DNA of 64,000 bases, taken from positions 1 through 64,000 of the forward strand of contig JAOAIK010000009.1 of assembly GCA_026414745.1 (NCBI GenBank), given 5' to 3'. Shown in pieces: positions 27,062-41,492 of this stretch. The notes beneath the pieces are model-generated. The model worked only from the letters and a program-made list of their open reading frames with translations, was not told where the DNA came from and did no database searches. Source of the DNA: Roseococcus sp. GTDB taxonomy: Bacteria; Pseudomonadota; Alphaproteobacteria; Acetobacterales; Acetobacteraceae. Position 1 is the stretch's first letter; each line of letters starts with the position of its first letter. The translations under genes and the position numbers were made by a program.

Positions 27062-27969
27062 CACGGCGCGCGCTCCACGCTGAAGGGCTCCTCGGGCGGG
27101 GCGATGAGGTTCCACAGCAGCAGGGCGGCCACCGCCAGCACCAGCAGGCCAAGCAGGGCCCGCGTCTCCTCGCCGCGCAGGCGGCCGCCCATGGCGACGC
27201 CGAGCTGCGCCCCCGCCACCCCGCCCAGCAGCAGCAGCAGGGTCAGCACGATGTCCACGGCGCCGAGCTGCACGGCCTGCAGGAAGGTGACGGCCGCTGT
27301 GACGCAGACGATGTGGAGCAGCGAGGTGCCGATCACCACGGCGGTGGGCATGCCGAGGAGGTAGATCATCGCCGGCACCAGCATGAAGCCGCCGCCCACG
27401 CCCATGATGGCCGAGAGCACGCCGATCCCGAAGCCGATGGCGAGCGGCGGCAGCGCCGACATGTAGAGGCGGCTCTTGCGGAAGCGCATCTTGAAGGGCA
27501 GGCCGTGCGCCCAGCCGTGCTGGTGCATCCGCGCGGGCAGGGCGCGGCGGCGTCGCAGCAGGGCGCGCAGGCTTTCCATCACCATCAGAGCGCCCACCAC
27601 GCCGAGGATCACGACATAGGAGAGCGCGACGGCGGCATCGAGCTGCCCGAGCCGCCGCAGCAGCGCGAAGAGCTGCACGCCCGCGAGGCTGCCCGCGAGG
27701 CCGCCCGCCACCAGCACCGCCCCCATGGGCCAGTCCACATTGGCCCGTCGCGCCTGGGCGATGAGGCCGGAGACGGAGGCGCCGAGCGTCTGATTGGCGC
27801 CCGAGGCCACCGCCACCGCGGGGGGCACGCCGATCAGGATCAACAGCGGCGTGAGCAGGAAGCCGCCCCCCACACCGAACAGCCCGGACAGCCAGCCCAC
27901 GAGAAAGCCGAGGCCCACCAGCAGAAGGGCGTCCACGCTCATTTCGGCGATGGGCAGGTAGATCTGCAC
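27058..27969 (-). CDS. Sulfite exporter TauE/SafE (TSUP) family permease
   Basis: The 303-residue protein has about eight transmembrane segments and the internally duplicated TSUP motifs, SGLFGVGGGFLLTPLLI and SAIMGVGGGFMLVPAMI. Members move small anions such as sulfite, sulfoacetate or related organosulfur compounds; which one is unknown here. The GTG start giving MQIYLPIAEMS matches the family N-terminus and is preferred over an ATG upstream. It is the first gene of the three-gene operon with TIGR02186 and Usp. Confidence 0.88.
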   Translation of the reverse strand: MQIYLPIAEMSVDALLLVGLGFLVGWLSGLFGVGGGFLLTPLLILIGVPPAVAVASGANQTLGASVSGLIAQARRANVDWPMGAVLVAGGLAGSLAGVQLFALLRRLGQLDAAVALSYVVILGVVGALMVMESLRALLRRRRALPARMHQHGWAHGLPFKMRFRKSRLYMSALPPLAIGFGIGVLSAIMGVGGGFMLVPAMIYLLGMPTAVVIGTSLLHIVCVTAAVTFLQAVQLGAVDIVLTLLLLLGGVAGAQLGVAMGGRLRGEETRALLGLLVLAVAALLLWNLIAPPEEPFSVERAPW

Positions 27970-28079
27970 GGGCAGCTCGACTCCGCGGTGCCGCGCGAGG
28001 TTCCGCCCATCCTCCCGGCCACGCAAGAGACATCGGGCCGCGCTTGCGCCGGCACGGGCTCCCGCCGCAGGCTGCGGGC

Positions 28080-29609
28080 ATGATCGCGCGCCGACATCTG
28101 CTCGCCACCGGCCTCGCCCTGCCCGCGCTGCGCCCGGCCCGTGCCCAGCCGAGCGGCCGGGCGAGCCTGATCCACCTCAACGACTTCCACAGCCGGCACG
28201 AGCCCATCGCGGCCAGCGGCGCGGCCTGCGGGCCCGGCGCCTCGGCCTGCTTCGGCGGCGCAGCGCGCATCGCCACCGCCATCGCCGAGGCGCGGGAGGC
28301 GGCGCGCGCCGAGGGCCGGCCCGCCCTGCTGCTCGATGCGGGAGACGCCTTCCTCGGGACCCTCTTCTTCACCCATCACGAGGGGCTGGCCGAGGCCGCC
28401 GTGCAGCGCGCCTGGGGCGTGCAGGCCTTCGCGCTCGGCAACCACGAGTTCGACCGCGGCCCCGCCGTGCTGGCGCGCTACATCGCGGCGGTGGATTTCC
28501 CGGTGCTGAGCGCCAATCTCGATGCCACGGCCGAGCCCGAGCTCGCCGGCCGGCTGCGCCCCACGGTCAGCTTCCGCAACGCCGCGGCGCGGCTGGTCGT
28601 GGTCGGGCTGACCACGCCCGAGACGCCCAACATCTCATCGCCCGGCCCCAGGCTGCGCTTCACCGACCCCGCCGAGGCCACCGAGCGCGCGGTGTGGGAG
28701 GCGCGGCGCGAGGGGCCGGCGACGGTGGTGCTGCTCTCGCATCTCGGCCTCGCCGCGGATCGCCGCCTCGCGGCCCAGGTGCCCGGGGTGGATGTCGTCA
28801 TCGGCGGGCACTCCCACACGCTGGTGGTGCCGCCCCTGGTGGTGGAGGGGCCGGACCGGCCGGTGGTGATCGTCCAGGCCGGCGCGCATGGGCGCTGGCT
28901 CGGCCGGCTCGACCTCGACCTCGCGGCGGATGGCCGGCTGGCCGCCCACGCCCAGACCATGCGCGAGCTCGATGCCGGCATCGCCGAGGACGCGGCGGTG
29001 GCCGCCCTCGTCGCCCGCCTCGCCGCGCCGCTGGAGGCGATCCGCCGCGAGGTGGTGGGCCGCCTCGCCGCCCCGCTCGACAATGCCGGCTGCGCCTCGG
29101 GGCCCTGCGCGCTGGGCGCACTGGTAGCGGAGGTGATGCGCCGCGCGGCCGGGGCCGAGATCGGCTGGCAGAACGGCGGCGGGCTGCGCGCCGGCCTGCC
29201 CGCCGGCGAGGTGACGATGGGCGACCTGCTGAGCACCCTGCCCTTCGGCAACACGCTGGCGCGCCTGACGCTGCGCGGCGAGGCGGTGCGCGCGGCGCTG
29301 GAGAACGGGCTCTCGCGCCTGCCCGGCCCCTCCGGCCGATACCCGCAGTTGGCAGGGCTGCGCTTCCGCGCCGACCCGCGCCGCCCGCCCGGGGAGCGGG
29401 CGAGCGACATCGAGGTGGAGGTGGCGCCCGGCGAGTGGCGCCCCCTCGAGCCGGGGCGCGCCTACCGCATCGCCACCAACAACTTCCTCCGCCGCGGCGG
29501 GGACGGCTACGCGATCTTCGCCGACCATGCCCTGGAGGCCGTGGACGACGGCCCGCTGCTGGAGGACCTTGTGCGCCGGGCCCTCAGCGGCGGGGCAGCA
29601 GGCCGATGA
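28080..29609 (+). CDS. Exported bifunctional metallophosphatase/5'-nucleotidase
   Basis: The 509-residue protein has an N-terminal signal with two arginines ([11 protein letters not shown]), possibly a Tat signal. It then has the calcineurin-like metal site [13 protein letters not shown] (Asp35, His37), LDAGD (Asp89), GNHEF (Asn121, His122) and GGHSHT. The C-terminal half is the 5'-nucleotidase substrate domain, with [13 protein letters not shown] and [11 protein letters not shown]. It likely releases phosphate from nucleotides in the periplasm. It is divergent from the TSUP operon, and its 3' end overlaps the convergent trpS by 26 bases. Confidence 0.87.
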   Translation: MIARRHLLATGLALPALRPARAQPSGRASLIHLNDFHSRHEPIAASGAACGPGASACFGGAARIATAIAEAREAARAEGRPALLLDAGDAFLGTLFFTHHEGLAEAAVQRAWGVQAFALGNHEFDRGPAVLARYIAAVDFPVLSANLDATAEPELAGRLRPTVSFRNAAARLVVVGLTTPETPNISSPGPRLRFTDPAEATERAVWEARREGPATVVLLSHLGLAADRRLAAQVPGVDVVIGGHSHTLVVPPLVVEGPDRPVVIVQAGAHGRWLGRLDLDLAADGRLAAHAQTMRELDAGIAEDAAVAALVARLAAPLEAIRREVVGRLAAPLDNAGCASGPCALGALVAEVMRRAAGAEIGWQNGGGLRAGLPAGEVTMGDLLSTLPFGNTLARLTLRGEAVRAALENGLSRLPGPSGRYPQLAGLRFRADPRRPPGERASDIEVEVAPGEWRPLEPGRAYRIATNNFLRRGGDGYAIFADHALEAVDDGPLLEDLVRRALSGGAAGR

Positions 29610-30585
29610 TGCGCTTGGTCTCGGCCAGGATGGGCTGGGCGATCGCCTCGGCCTGCTCCGCCCCGCGCCGCAGGGCGGCGTCGAGCGAGGCCGGATCCTT
29701 CAGCAGGCGCAGCATCTCGGCGCGGATAGGCGCCAGATGCGCCACCAGCGCCTCGGTCAGCACCGCCTTGAACTGGCCGAAGCCCTGGCCCGCATGCGCG
29801 CGCAGCACGTTCTCGGGCAGGGTGTCGGTCACGGCGGCGAGGATGCCGACGAGGTTGCGCGCCTCCGGCCGGTTCTCGAGCTCCGACAGGTGCTCGGGGA
29901 TCGGCTCAGGGTCGGTCTTGGCCCGGCGGATCTTGAGCGCGATGGCATCCGCGTCGTCGTTGAGGTTGATGCGCGACTGGTCCGAGGGGTCGGACTTCGA
30001 CATCTTCTTCGTGCCGTCGCGCAGGCTCATCACGCGCGCGGCCACGCCCTGGATGAAGGGCTCGATGCGCGGGAAGAACTCCACGCCGTAGTCGTGGTTG
30101 AACTTCTGCGCGATGTCGTTGGCCAGCTCGAGATGCTGGCGCTGGTCGTCGCCCACGGGCACGCTGGTGGCCTTGTAGAGGAGGATGTCGGCCGCCATCA
30201 GGTTGGGATAGACATAGAGGCCGGCGCTGGCCGCCTCGCGGTCGCCGCCTGCCTTGTCCTTGAACTGCGTCATGCGGTTGAGCCAGCCGATGCGCGCCAC
30301 GCAGTTGAAGATCCAGCCCAGCTCCGCATGGGCCGGAACATGGCTCTGCACGAAGAGCACGCATTTCCCGGGGTCGAGGCCGCAGGCGAGCAACGCCGCC
30401 GCCATCTCGCGCGTCTGCGCCAGGAGCTGCGCGGGCGGCTGGAACTGGGTGATGGCGTGCAGATCGACGATGCAGAAGAGGCACTCGTGCCGGTCCTGCA
30501 TCGGCACCCAGTTGCGGATGGCGCCGAGATAGTTGCCAAGCGTGGGCACGCCCGAGGGCTGGATGCCGGAGAAGACGCGGGTCAT
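29584..30585 (-). CDS. trpS: Tryptophan--tRNA ligase
   Basis: The 333-residue class I synthetase charges tRNA-Trp. It has the HIGH-like element [10 protein letters not shown] near residues 14-23 and the KMSKS loop at 194-198. VFSGIQPSG at the start and CIVDLHAIT are standard. It is the last gene of the mutS-glnD-murJ-trpS run, 55 bases after murJ. Confidence 0.96.
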   Translation of the reverse strand: MTRVFSGIQPSGVPTLGNYLGAIRNWVPMQDRHECLFCIVDLHAITQFQPPAQLLAQTREMAAALLACGLDPGKCVLFVQSHVPAHAELGWIFNCVARIGWLNRMTQFKDKAGGDREAASAGLYVYPNLMAADILLYKATSVPVGDDQRQHLELANDIAQKFNHDYGVEFFPRIEPFIQGVAARVMSLRDGTKKMSKSDPSDQSRINLNDDADAIALKIRRAKTDPEPIPEHLSELENRPEARNLVGILAAVTDTLPENVLRAHAGQGFGQFKAVLTEALVAHLAPIRAEMLRLLKDPASLDAALRRGAEQAEAIAQPILAETKRIIGLLPRR

Positions 30586-30640
30586 GGACAATCCCGAAGC
30601 TGCATGGGCGGCGGAGGCTTCCCGCGCGGCGCGCGCGCGG

Positions 30641-32185
30641 TCAAGCCCGGCGGCGGCGCAACAGCCCCCGCATCTGCCGCAGATCGAGCCCGCCCAGCAG
30701 ATGCGCCAGCCCGAAGAAGGAAACAAGGCCCAGGGCGCAGCTCGCCGCCAGCACCAGCGCGCCGGAAAGCCCCCGCGCGGGCAGGCCGAGCACCCCGGGC
30801 AGCGCCACCAGGGCGCCCATCAGCAGCGCCGCGCCGAGCAGCCGCGGCAGGCGCCGGCGCAGGCTGCGGTCCAGCACCAGCAGCGAGCGGCGCATGAGAA
30901 GCCCGCCCAGCAGCACGACGTTGAGCCAGGCGGCGAGGCCCGTGGCGAGGGCGATCCCCGCCGCGCCGAGCCTTGAGAAGGTCAGGAAGGCGAGGTTGAG
31001 CCCGAGATTGGCCGCCACCGCCCCGAGGCCCACCAGCACCGGCGTGCGCGTGTCGCCGCGCGCGAAGAAGGCGGGGGTCAGCGCCTTCACCAGCACGAAG
31101 GCGACGAGGCCGAAGGCATAGGCGCGCAGCACCATCGCCGTCTCGGCGCTGGCCGCCGCGTCGAAGGCACCGCGCTCGAACAGCACCGCGACGATGGGCC
31201 CGGCCAGCACGGCCAGCGCCACCGCCGCCGGCAGCGTCAGCGCGAGCGACACCTCCAGCGCGCGGTTCTGGCTGCGGTGCGCCGAGAGCGGCCGGCGCGC
31301 GGCGATCTGCGCCGCCAGCACGGGCAGCAGCGCCGTGCCGATGGCCGCCCCCACCACGCCGAGCGGAAGCTGCGCCACGCGGTCGGCGTAGTAGAGGAAG
31401 GCGACCGCGCCGGTGGGCAGGAGCGAGGCGATGATCACGTCCACCGCGAGGTTGAGCTGCGTCACCCCTGCCCCGATCACGCCCGGCACCATCCGCCGCA
31501 GCACCGTGCGCTCGCCCTCGCCGAGGGCGAGGCGGCGGAAGGGGTTGAGCGCCATCCCCGCCTGCCGCGCCGCCCACCAAACGAGCGCGAGCTGCAGCAC
31601 GCCCGAGGCCAGCACCCCCCAGGAGAGCGCATGCGCCGGCGTGGCGACGAAGGGCGTGAGGCCGAGCAGCGCCGCCATCGCCATCAGGTTGAAGAACACC
31701 GGCGCGGCCGCCGCGGCGGCGAAGCGCGACAGCCCGTTCAGCACGCCCGAGACCAGCGCGGCGAGGCAGATCAGCAGCAGATAGGGAAAGACGATGCGCG
31801 TCAGCTCCACGGCCAGCGCGAACTGCGCGGGCCGGCCGGTGAAGCCTGGCGCGAGCACCGCCAGGATCTGCGGGGTGAAGAGCAGGCCGAGCAGCGTCAG
31901 CAGCACGAGCCAGAGCCCCATCAGCCCCGCCATGCGCTCGGCGAGGCGCTGCGCCTCCGCCCGGCCCTGCTGCGTCAGCGTCGCGGCGAAGGCGGGCACG
32001 AAGGCGGCGTTGAAGGCGCCCTCGCCGAACAGGCGGCGGAACAGGTTGGGCAGCTTGAGCGCGACGAAGAAGGCGTCCGCCACCGGGCCCGCGCCGAGCT
32101 TCGCCGCGATCAGCACGTCGCGCGCGAAGCCGAGGATGCGGCTGGCCATGGTCCAGCCGCCGACGGTCGCGATGGAGCGCAGCAT
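30641..32185 (-). CDS. murJ: Lipid II flippase MurJ
   Basis: MurJ moves lipid II across the inner membrane for peptidoglycan synthesis. The 514-residue protein has about fourteen transmembrane segments and the family-typical start [20 protein letters not shown], followed by [19 protein letters not shown]. The ATG shares its A with the glnD stop (TGATG), so translation is coupled to glnD, a long-standing alphaproteobacterial arrangement. Confidence 0.95.
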   Translation of the reverse strand: MLRSIATVGGWTMASRILGFARDVLIAAKLGAGPVADAFFVALKLPNLFRRLFGEGAFNAAFVPAFAATLTQQGRAEAQRLAERMAGLMGLWLVLLTLLGLLFTPQILAVLAPGFTGRPAQFALAVELTRIVFPYLLLICLAALVSGVLNGLSRFAAAAAAPVFFNLMAMAALLGLTPFVATPAHALSWGVLASGVLQLALVWWAARQAGMALNPFRRLALGEGERTVLRRMVPGVIGAGVTQLNLAVDVIIASLLPTGAVAFLYYADRVAQLPLGVVGAAIGTALLPVLAAQIAARRPLSAHRSQNRALEVSLALTLPAAVALAVLAGPIVAVLFERGAFDAAASAETAMVLRAYAFGLVAFVLVKALTPAFFARGDTRTPVLVGLGAVAANLGLNLAFLTFSRLGAAGIALATGLAAWLNVVLLGGLLMRRSLLVLDRSLRRRLPRLLGAALLMGALVALPGVLGLPARGLSGALVLAASCALGLVSFFGLAHLLGGLDLRQMRGLLRRRRA

Positions 32186-34953
32186 CAGGCGCGCTGGGCG
32201 GCCTCGCGCACGGCCGCGGCGCCGCCGCCGACCGGAGGCTCGGGCGGCGCGAGGGCGGCGAGCAGCGCCTCGCGCAGCGCGGCCAGCTTGCGCTCGTTCT
32301 CGATCTTCAGCCCGAACACGTCCTTCACGTAGAACACGTCCACCGCGCGCACGCCGAAGGTGGTGATGTGGGCGGAGGCGATCTGCAGCCCCTGGTCGCT
32401 GATCGCGGCGGTCACGTCGTGCAGCAGCCCGGGCCGGTCGCGCCCGTTCACCTCGATCACCGTGTGGGTGTTGGAGGCGAAGTTGTCGAACACCACGCGC
32501 GGCGGCACGGTGACGGCGGCGAGCCGCGCCGGCTCCCGCCGCACCTTGCGGATTTCGGCCTCCAGGTTGAGCCGGCCCGAGAGCGCCTGCTCGACGAGCA
32601 CGGACAGCCGCGCCAGGCGATGCGGCTGGTCGAAGGCGCCGCCGGCGCTGTCCTGCACCCAGAAGGTGTCGAGCGCCATGCCGTTGGTGAGGGTGTGGAT
32701 GCGCGCGTCCACGATGGAGGCGCCGGCCACCGCGAGGGCGCCCGAGATGCGGCTGAACAGGCCCGGATGGTCGGCGCAATAGACCGTGACTTCCGTCACG
32801 CCGCGGTCCTCCAGCACCCGCGTGCTGACGGTGAGCGGCGAGCGCTGCCGCTCCGCGTCGCGGATCAGGGCGGCGTGCCGGGCATGGGTCGCGGCGTCGA
32901 AGGAGAGCCAGTAGCCGGGATAGCCGAGCGAGAGGTAGTGCTCGACCTCCGCGGCGCTGAAGCCGGCCAGCATGGCGGCCGCCGCCTCCTTCGCGCGGGC
33001 CACGCGCACGTCGCGCTCGGGGACCGTCATGCCGCCGGCCAGCACCTCGGAGACGCGCCAGTACACCTCGCGCAGCAGCGTCGCCTTCCAGGCGTTCCAC
33101 ACGCGCGGCCCCACCGCGCGCATGTCCGCCACCGTCAGCACCAGAAGCAGGCGCAGCCGCTCGGGCGACTGCACCTGGTCGGCGATGTCGAGGATGGTCT
33201 TGGGGTCCTCGATGTCGCGCTTGAAGGCGGTCTGCGAGACGAGGAGGTGGTGCAGCACCAGCCAGGAGACCGTCTCGGTCTCCTCCGCGCTCATGCCCAG
33301 CCTGGGGCAGATCTCCTGCGCGAGCCGCGCGCCGAGCTCGCTATGGTCGCCGCCGCGGCCCTTGGCGATGTCGTGGATCAGCGCGGCGACGTAGAGGGCG
33401 CGGCGGGACTGGAGCTGGCCCATCAGCTCGGTCGCCACCGGCGCCACCTCGGCCAGCGCGCCCGTCTCGATCTGCTGCAGCACGCCGATCGCCTCGATCG
33501 AGTGCTCGTCCACCGTGAAGACGTGGTAGGTGTCGAACTGCATCAGCCCGACGATGCGCTGCCACTCGGGCAGGAAGCGGCCGAGGAAGCCCGCCTCGTT
33601 GAGGAAGCGCAGCCAGGTGGCGGCGTTCCTGCCCATCAGCAGGTCGAGGAAGAGGGCGCCCGCCTCGGGGTCGCCGCGCAGCGCCTCGGCGCAGCGTGCA
33701 TGCCGGATGAGGGCGCGGATCGCGAGGGGATGGATCTCCAGACACCGGTCGCGCGCGGCCTTGACGATGCGCAGCATCAGCACCGGCTCGCGCGAGAAGT
33801 CGCGATCCGGCGGGGCGGCGACGAGCTTGCCGTCGGCGAAGGCGAGCCCGAGGCCGGCGAGCGCGGCGTCGCCCTCCCGCCGGGTGGCCGGCGGCCCCAG
33901 CGCGGCGCGTTCGATCGCGGGCTCCAGCACGCGGGAGAAGCGGACCACGTCGCGCGCCGTGAGGAACAGGTGCTTCATCAGCCGTTCGGCGCCGTCCTGC
34001 AGGCCGTGGCGGGTGTAGCCCATGCGCGCGGCGATCACCGGCTGCAGGTCGAAGGTGAGGCGCTCCTCGGCGCGGCCGGTCACGTAGTGGAGGTGGAAGC
34101 GCAGCGTCCACAGGAAGATCCAGGCGCGGCGGATGGCATGCGCCTCGCGCTCGGTCAGCAGGCCGCCGCCCGGGCTGTCGGGCCCCACCAGCTCGGGCAT
34201 GCGCTGCACCCCGAAGGCGTAGCGCGCGAGCCAGTAGAGCATCTGCAGGTCGCGCAGGCCGCCGCGCCCCTCCTTCACGTGCGGCTCGACGAGGAAGGGG
34301 CTTTCGCCATAGCGCGCGTGACGCTCGGCGCGCTCCGCCCGCTTGGCGGCGAGGAAGGGACCGAGCCCGTCCTTCTTCCGGTGCGCCTCGAACAGGGCCT
34401 GGAAGCGCTCGAAAGGGGCGCGTTCGCCGGCCAGGAAGCGGGCGTCCACCAGAGCGGTCATGATGGTCGCGTCGCGCACGCCCTCGGCGAGGCAGTCCTC
34501 CGGGCTGCGGGTGGCGTGCCCGATCTTCAGGCCGAGATCCCACAGCAGGTAGAGGGTGAACTCGATCAGCCGGCGCGTGCGCGGCCCGGGCTGGCCGGCG
34601 GTGAGGAAGAGCAGGTCGATGTCGGAATGCGGCGCCAGCACGCCACGCCCGTAGCCGCCCGTGGCCACCAGCGCGAAATCCACCGAGGGGGTGGCGGCGT
34701 CCGCCGGCGGGACCATCGCCGCGGCATAGGCCTGGATGGCCAGGATCACCTGATCCATCAGCCCCGCGAGGCGGCGGCCCGCGCCCAGCCCATTCGTCTC
34801 CCGCCCCTCGAAGGCGCGCTGCACACGCGCCTGCACCCCGCCGAGTTCCCGCCGCAGCAATCCGAGGGCGACATCGCGCGCCACCGGGCTGCCCTGGGGC
34901 AACAGGCGTTCGAGGAGGCTTGGCTCGGCCCGGGCGGCCGCCGTTCCGTTCAT
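32185..34953 (-). CDS. glnD: [Protein-PII] uridylyltransferase / uridylyl-removing enzyme
   Basis: GlnD senses glutamine and adds or removes UMP on PII proteins, setting nitrogen metabolism. The 922-residue protein shows all four expected regions. The nucleotidyltransferase site is GGYGRGVLAPHSDIDLLF (residues 99-116, with Asp111 and Asp113). The HD domain includes AALIHDIAKGRGGDHSELG. Two C-terminal ACT domains include VTVYCADHPGLFSRISGA and EVNGRDRPGLLHDVTAA. The stop overlaps murJ. It begins 10 bases after mutS. Confidence 0.96.
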   Translation of the reverse strand: MNGTAAARAEPSLLERLLPQGSPVARDVALGLLRRELGGVQARVQRAFEGRETNGLGAGRRLAGLMDQVILAIQAYAAAMVPPADAATPSVDFALVATGGYGRGVLAPHSDIDLLFLTAGQPGPRTRRLIEFTLYLLWDLGLKIGHATRSPEDCLAEGVRDATIMTALVDARFLAGERAPFERFQALFEAHRKKDGLGPFLAAKRAERAERHARYGESPFLVEPHVKEGRGGLRDLQMLYWLARYAFGVQRMPELVGPDSPGGGLLTEREAHAIRRAWIFLWTLRFHLHYVTGRAEERLTFDLQPVIAARMGYTRHGLQDGAERLMKHLFLTARDVVRFSRVLEPAIERAALGPPATRREGDAALAGLGLAFADGKLVAAPPDRDFSREPVLMLRIVKAARDRCLEIHPLAIRALIRHARCAEALRGDPEAGALFLDLLMGRNAATWLRFLNEAGFLGRFLPEWQRIVGLMQFDTYHVFTVDEHSIEAIGVLQQIETGALAEVAPVATELMGQLQSRRALYVAALIHDIAKGRGGDHSELGARLAQEICPRLGMSAEETETVSWLVLHHLLVSQTAFKRDIEDPKTILDIADQVQSPERLRLLLVLTVADMRAVGPRVWNAWKATLLREVYWRVSEVLAGGMTVPERDVRVARAKEAAAAMLAGFSAAEVEHYLSLGYPGYWLSFDAATHARHAALIRDAERQRSPLTVSTRVLEDRGVTEVTVYCADHPGLFSRISGALAVAGASIVDARIHTLTNGMALDTFWVQDSAGGAFDQPHRLARLSVLVEQALSGRLNLEAEIRKVRREPARLAAVTVPPRVVFDNFASNTHTVIEVNGRDRPGLLHDVTAAISDQGLQIASAHITTFGVRAVDVFYVKDVFGLKIENERKLAALREALLAALAPPEPPVGGGAAAVREAAQRA

Positions 34954-34963
34954 GCGCGGAATC

Positions 34964-37549
<2,586 letters not shown>

Positions 37550-37644
37550 GTAGCGAGGCGCTTCGCAGCCGCGAAGGGGTCCGCTTCGCAGCGCGCCGCG
37601 CGAGGGTTACAAGGCGGAAAGACGAGTCAAGGGCAGGCACGGCC

Positions 37645-39928
<2,284 letters not shown>

Positions 39929-39939
<11 letters not shown>

Positions 39940-40285
39940 GCTCGAGCAGCCGCAGGATCGCCTCCACGCGCTCCTCCGGCAGGTCGCGGATGCGGCGGGC
40001 GAGCAGGTTCGCGAGCTGCGTCGCGCGGGGGCTGAGGCCGGAGGTGTCCACCACCACGCGCGGATGCGAGAGGCGGGCGAGCTGCACCATTTCCTCCGCC
40101 TCGTCCCAGATCAGGCCGAAATACTCGTTCACCTGGTGGATCAGCCCGCCCGAGGGGCGCCCGCGCCGGCCGTGTTCGAGGGCGGAGAGATAGGCGGGCG
40201 AGACATGCAGCGCGGCCGCGAGTTCGGTCAGCGTGATGCCGCGCGCCTCGCGCAGCGCGCGCAGCCGCGCGCCGAAGGGCGTCAT
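39929..40285 (-). CDS. XRE-family transcriptional regulator
   Basis: The 118-residue protein carries an N-terminal Cro/C1-type helix-turn-helix: RLRALREARGITLTELAAA, then ALHVSPAYLSALEHGRRG. A C-terminal helical part with LSPRATQLANLLARRIRDL follows. It is the last gene of lutB-lutC-smr-xre, with a 4-base overlap to smr, so it may regulate its own operon. Its partner or ligand is unknown. Confidence 0.82.
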
Positions 40286-40806
40286 CGCGCCCGCCGCAGC
40301 AGCAGGTGCACCGCCCCGGCATTGGCCTTGTGCGGATGCGCCGCGCCGAGGATCAGCCCGCGCAGCTCGGGCCCGTTCAGCCAATGCGGCAGCTCGCGCC
40401 GCAGCACGCCGCCCTCGGGGCTGCTGCCCTTGCCGGTGACGATGCACACCACGCGCAGCCTCTCGGCCTGGGCGGCGAGCAGAAAGCCGCGCACCGCCGC
40501 ATGGGCGCGGGCGGCGGTCATCCCATGCAGGTCGAGGGTGCGCTCGGGCTTCAGCGCGCCGCGCCGCAGCGCCCGCCAGCGCTTCGCGTCCAGCCCGGGC
40601 GGCTGCACGCCCACGCCGATCTCGGGCGGCGGCAGGCGGGGCGGGGGCGCGGGTGGCGGCAGGGCGGGGCGCGGCGGGGGCGTGACGGTGACGGAAGGGC
40701 CGGGCGGCGCCGCGGGCGGGGCGCGGCCGGGCAGCGGCCGCACGCTGCGCGTCACCGCGGCCCAGAGGGCGCGCTCCTCCTCGGTGAGGGCGCGCGCGCG
40801 CCTCAC
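40282..40806 (-). CDS. Smr-domain protein
   Basis: The 174-residue protein has a Pro-rich N-terminal half (residues ~25-62) and a C-terminal Smr domain with the signature LDLHGMTAARAHAAVRGFL and the TGKGSSPEGGVLRREL motif. Smr domains act as nicking endonucleases on DNA or RNA in several systems; the target here is not known. It overlaps both xre and lutC by 4 bases, so all four genes are one coupled operon. Confidence 0.85.
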   Translation of the reverse strand: MRRARALTEEERALWAAVTRSVRPLPGRAPPAAPPGPSVTVTPPPRPALPPPAPPPRLPPPEIGVGVQPPGLDAKRWRALRRGALKPERTLDLHGMTAARAHAAVRGFLLAAQAERLRVVCIVTGKGSSPEGGVLRRELPHWLNGPELRGLILGAAHPHKANAGAVHLLLRRAR

Positions 40807-41492
40807 GGCGCGGACAGCGCGGCCGGGTCGTCGTCCACCAGGAGGATGTGCAGCCGGCGCGGGCCGTGCGCGCCGAGCTCCAGCGTCTGCTCGATGTCCG
40901 CGCTGCGCGAGGGCCCGGTGACGAGCATCACGTTGCGCGGCATGGCGCCCAGTTCGGCGCGCAGCAGGTCGAAGGCCTCCTCGTAGGCGCCCAGGATGCG
41001 GCTCGCGCGCAGGAACACCAGCGCCGTGTCGGGCAGCAGGTTCAGCGTGGTGGGGCGCTCGGGGGCGGAGGGCAGCATCAGCGTGCCCGTCTCGGCGATG
41101 CCGGCGAAGCCGTGCTGCAGGCTGACCGCATCCTCGGCCGCGCCGCGCCGCGCCTCCACCTGCAGCATCGGCCGGGCGGACCAGTCGAGGCCGATCAGCT
41201 CCGGGTGCGGGGCGATGGCGAGGCGCGGCGGCAGGTTCTGCGCGGCCAGGAACTCCGCCACCGCCGCCGGCACCTCGCGCGCGTCGGCGAGGCGGCGGAC
41301 GCTGCCGAACTCCTTCTCCACATTGCGGATGAACAGCGCCACCTGCTCGGCGCGCGGCAGGCGCGAGCGCGCCGGGATGAGATGGCGCGGATGGGCGGCG
41401 AGCCGCGCTTCCAGCATCAGGCGCTGGTCGGGGGGCAGCGGCCCGCGCTTCAGGCCGCGGCGGATGGCGGAGAGGATGGCCTCCCTGCTCAT
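40803..41492 (-). CDS. lutC: LutC-like lactate utilisation protein (LUD domain)
   Basis: The 229-residue LUD-domain protein matches LutC, the third part of the LutABC iron-sulfur L-lactate oxidation system. Recognisable features are the helical start (REAILSAIRRGLKRG), FAGIAETGTLML, and the ending VTGPSRSADIEQTLELGAHGPRRLHI. Smr overlaps its stop, and its ATG overlaps the lutB stop by 4 bases. No lutA lies in the expected position before lutB. Confidence 0.85.
   Translation of the reverse strand: MSREAILSAIRRGLKRGPLPPDQRLMLEARLAAHPRHLIPARSRLPRAEQVALFIRNVEKEFGSVRRLADAREVPAAVAEFLAAQNLPPRLAIAPHPELIGLDWSARPMLQVEARRGAAEDAVSLQHGFAGIAETGTLMLPSAPERPTTLNLLPDTALVFLRASRILGAYEEAFDLLRAELGAMPRNVMLVTGPSRSADIEQTLELGAHGPRRLHILLVDDDPAALSAP

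Noticed and set aside
37560-37592. Direct repeat GCTTCGCAGC in the mutS/maeB spacer as an operator
   Set aside because: Only two copies of a GC-rich 10-mer; too little to support a regulatory claim.
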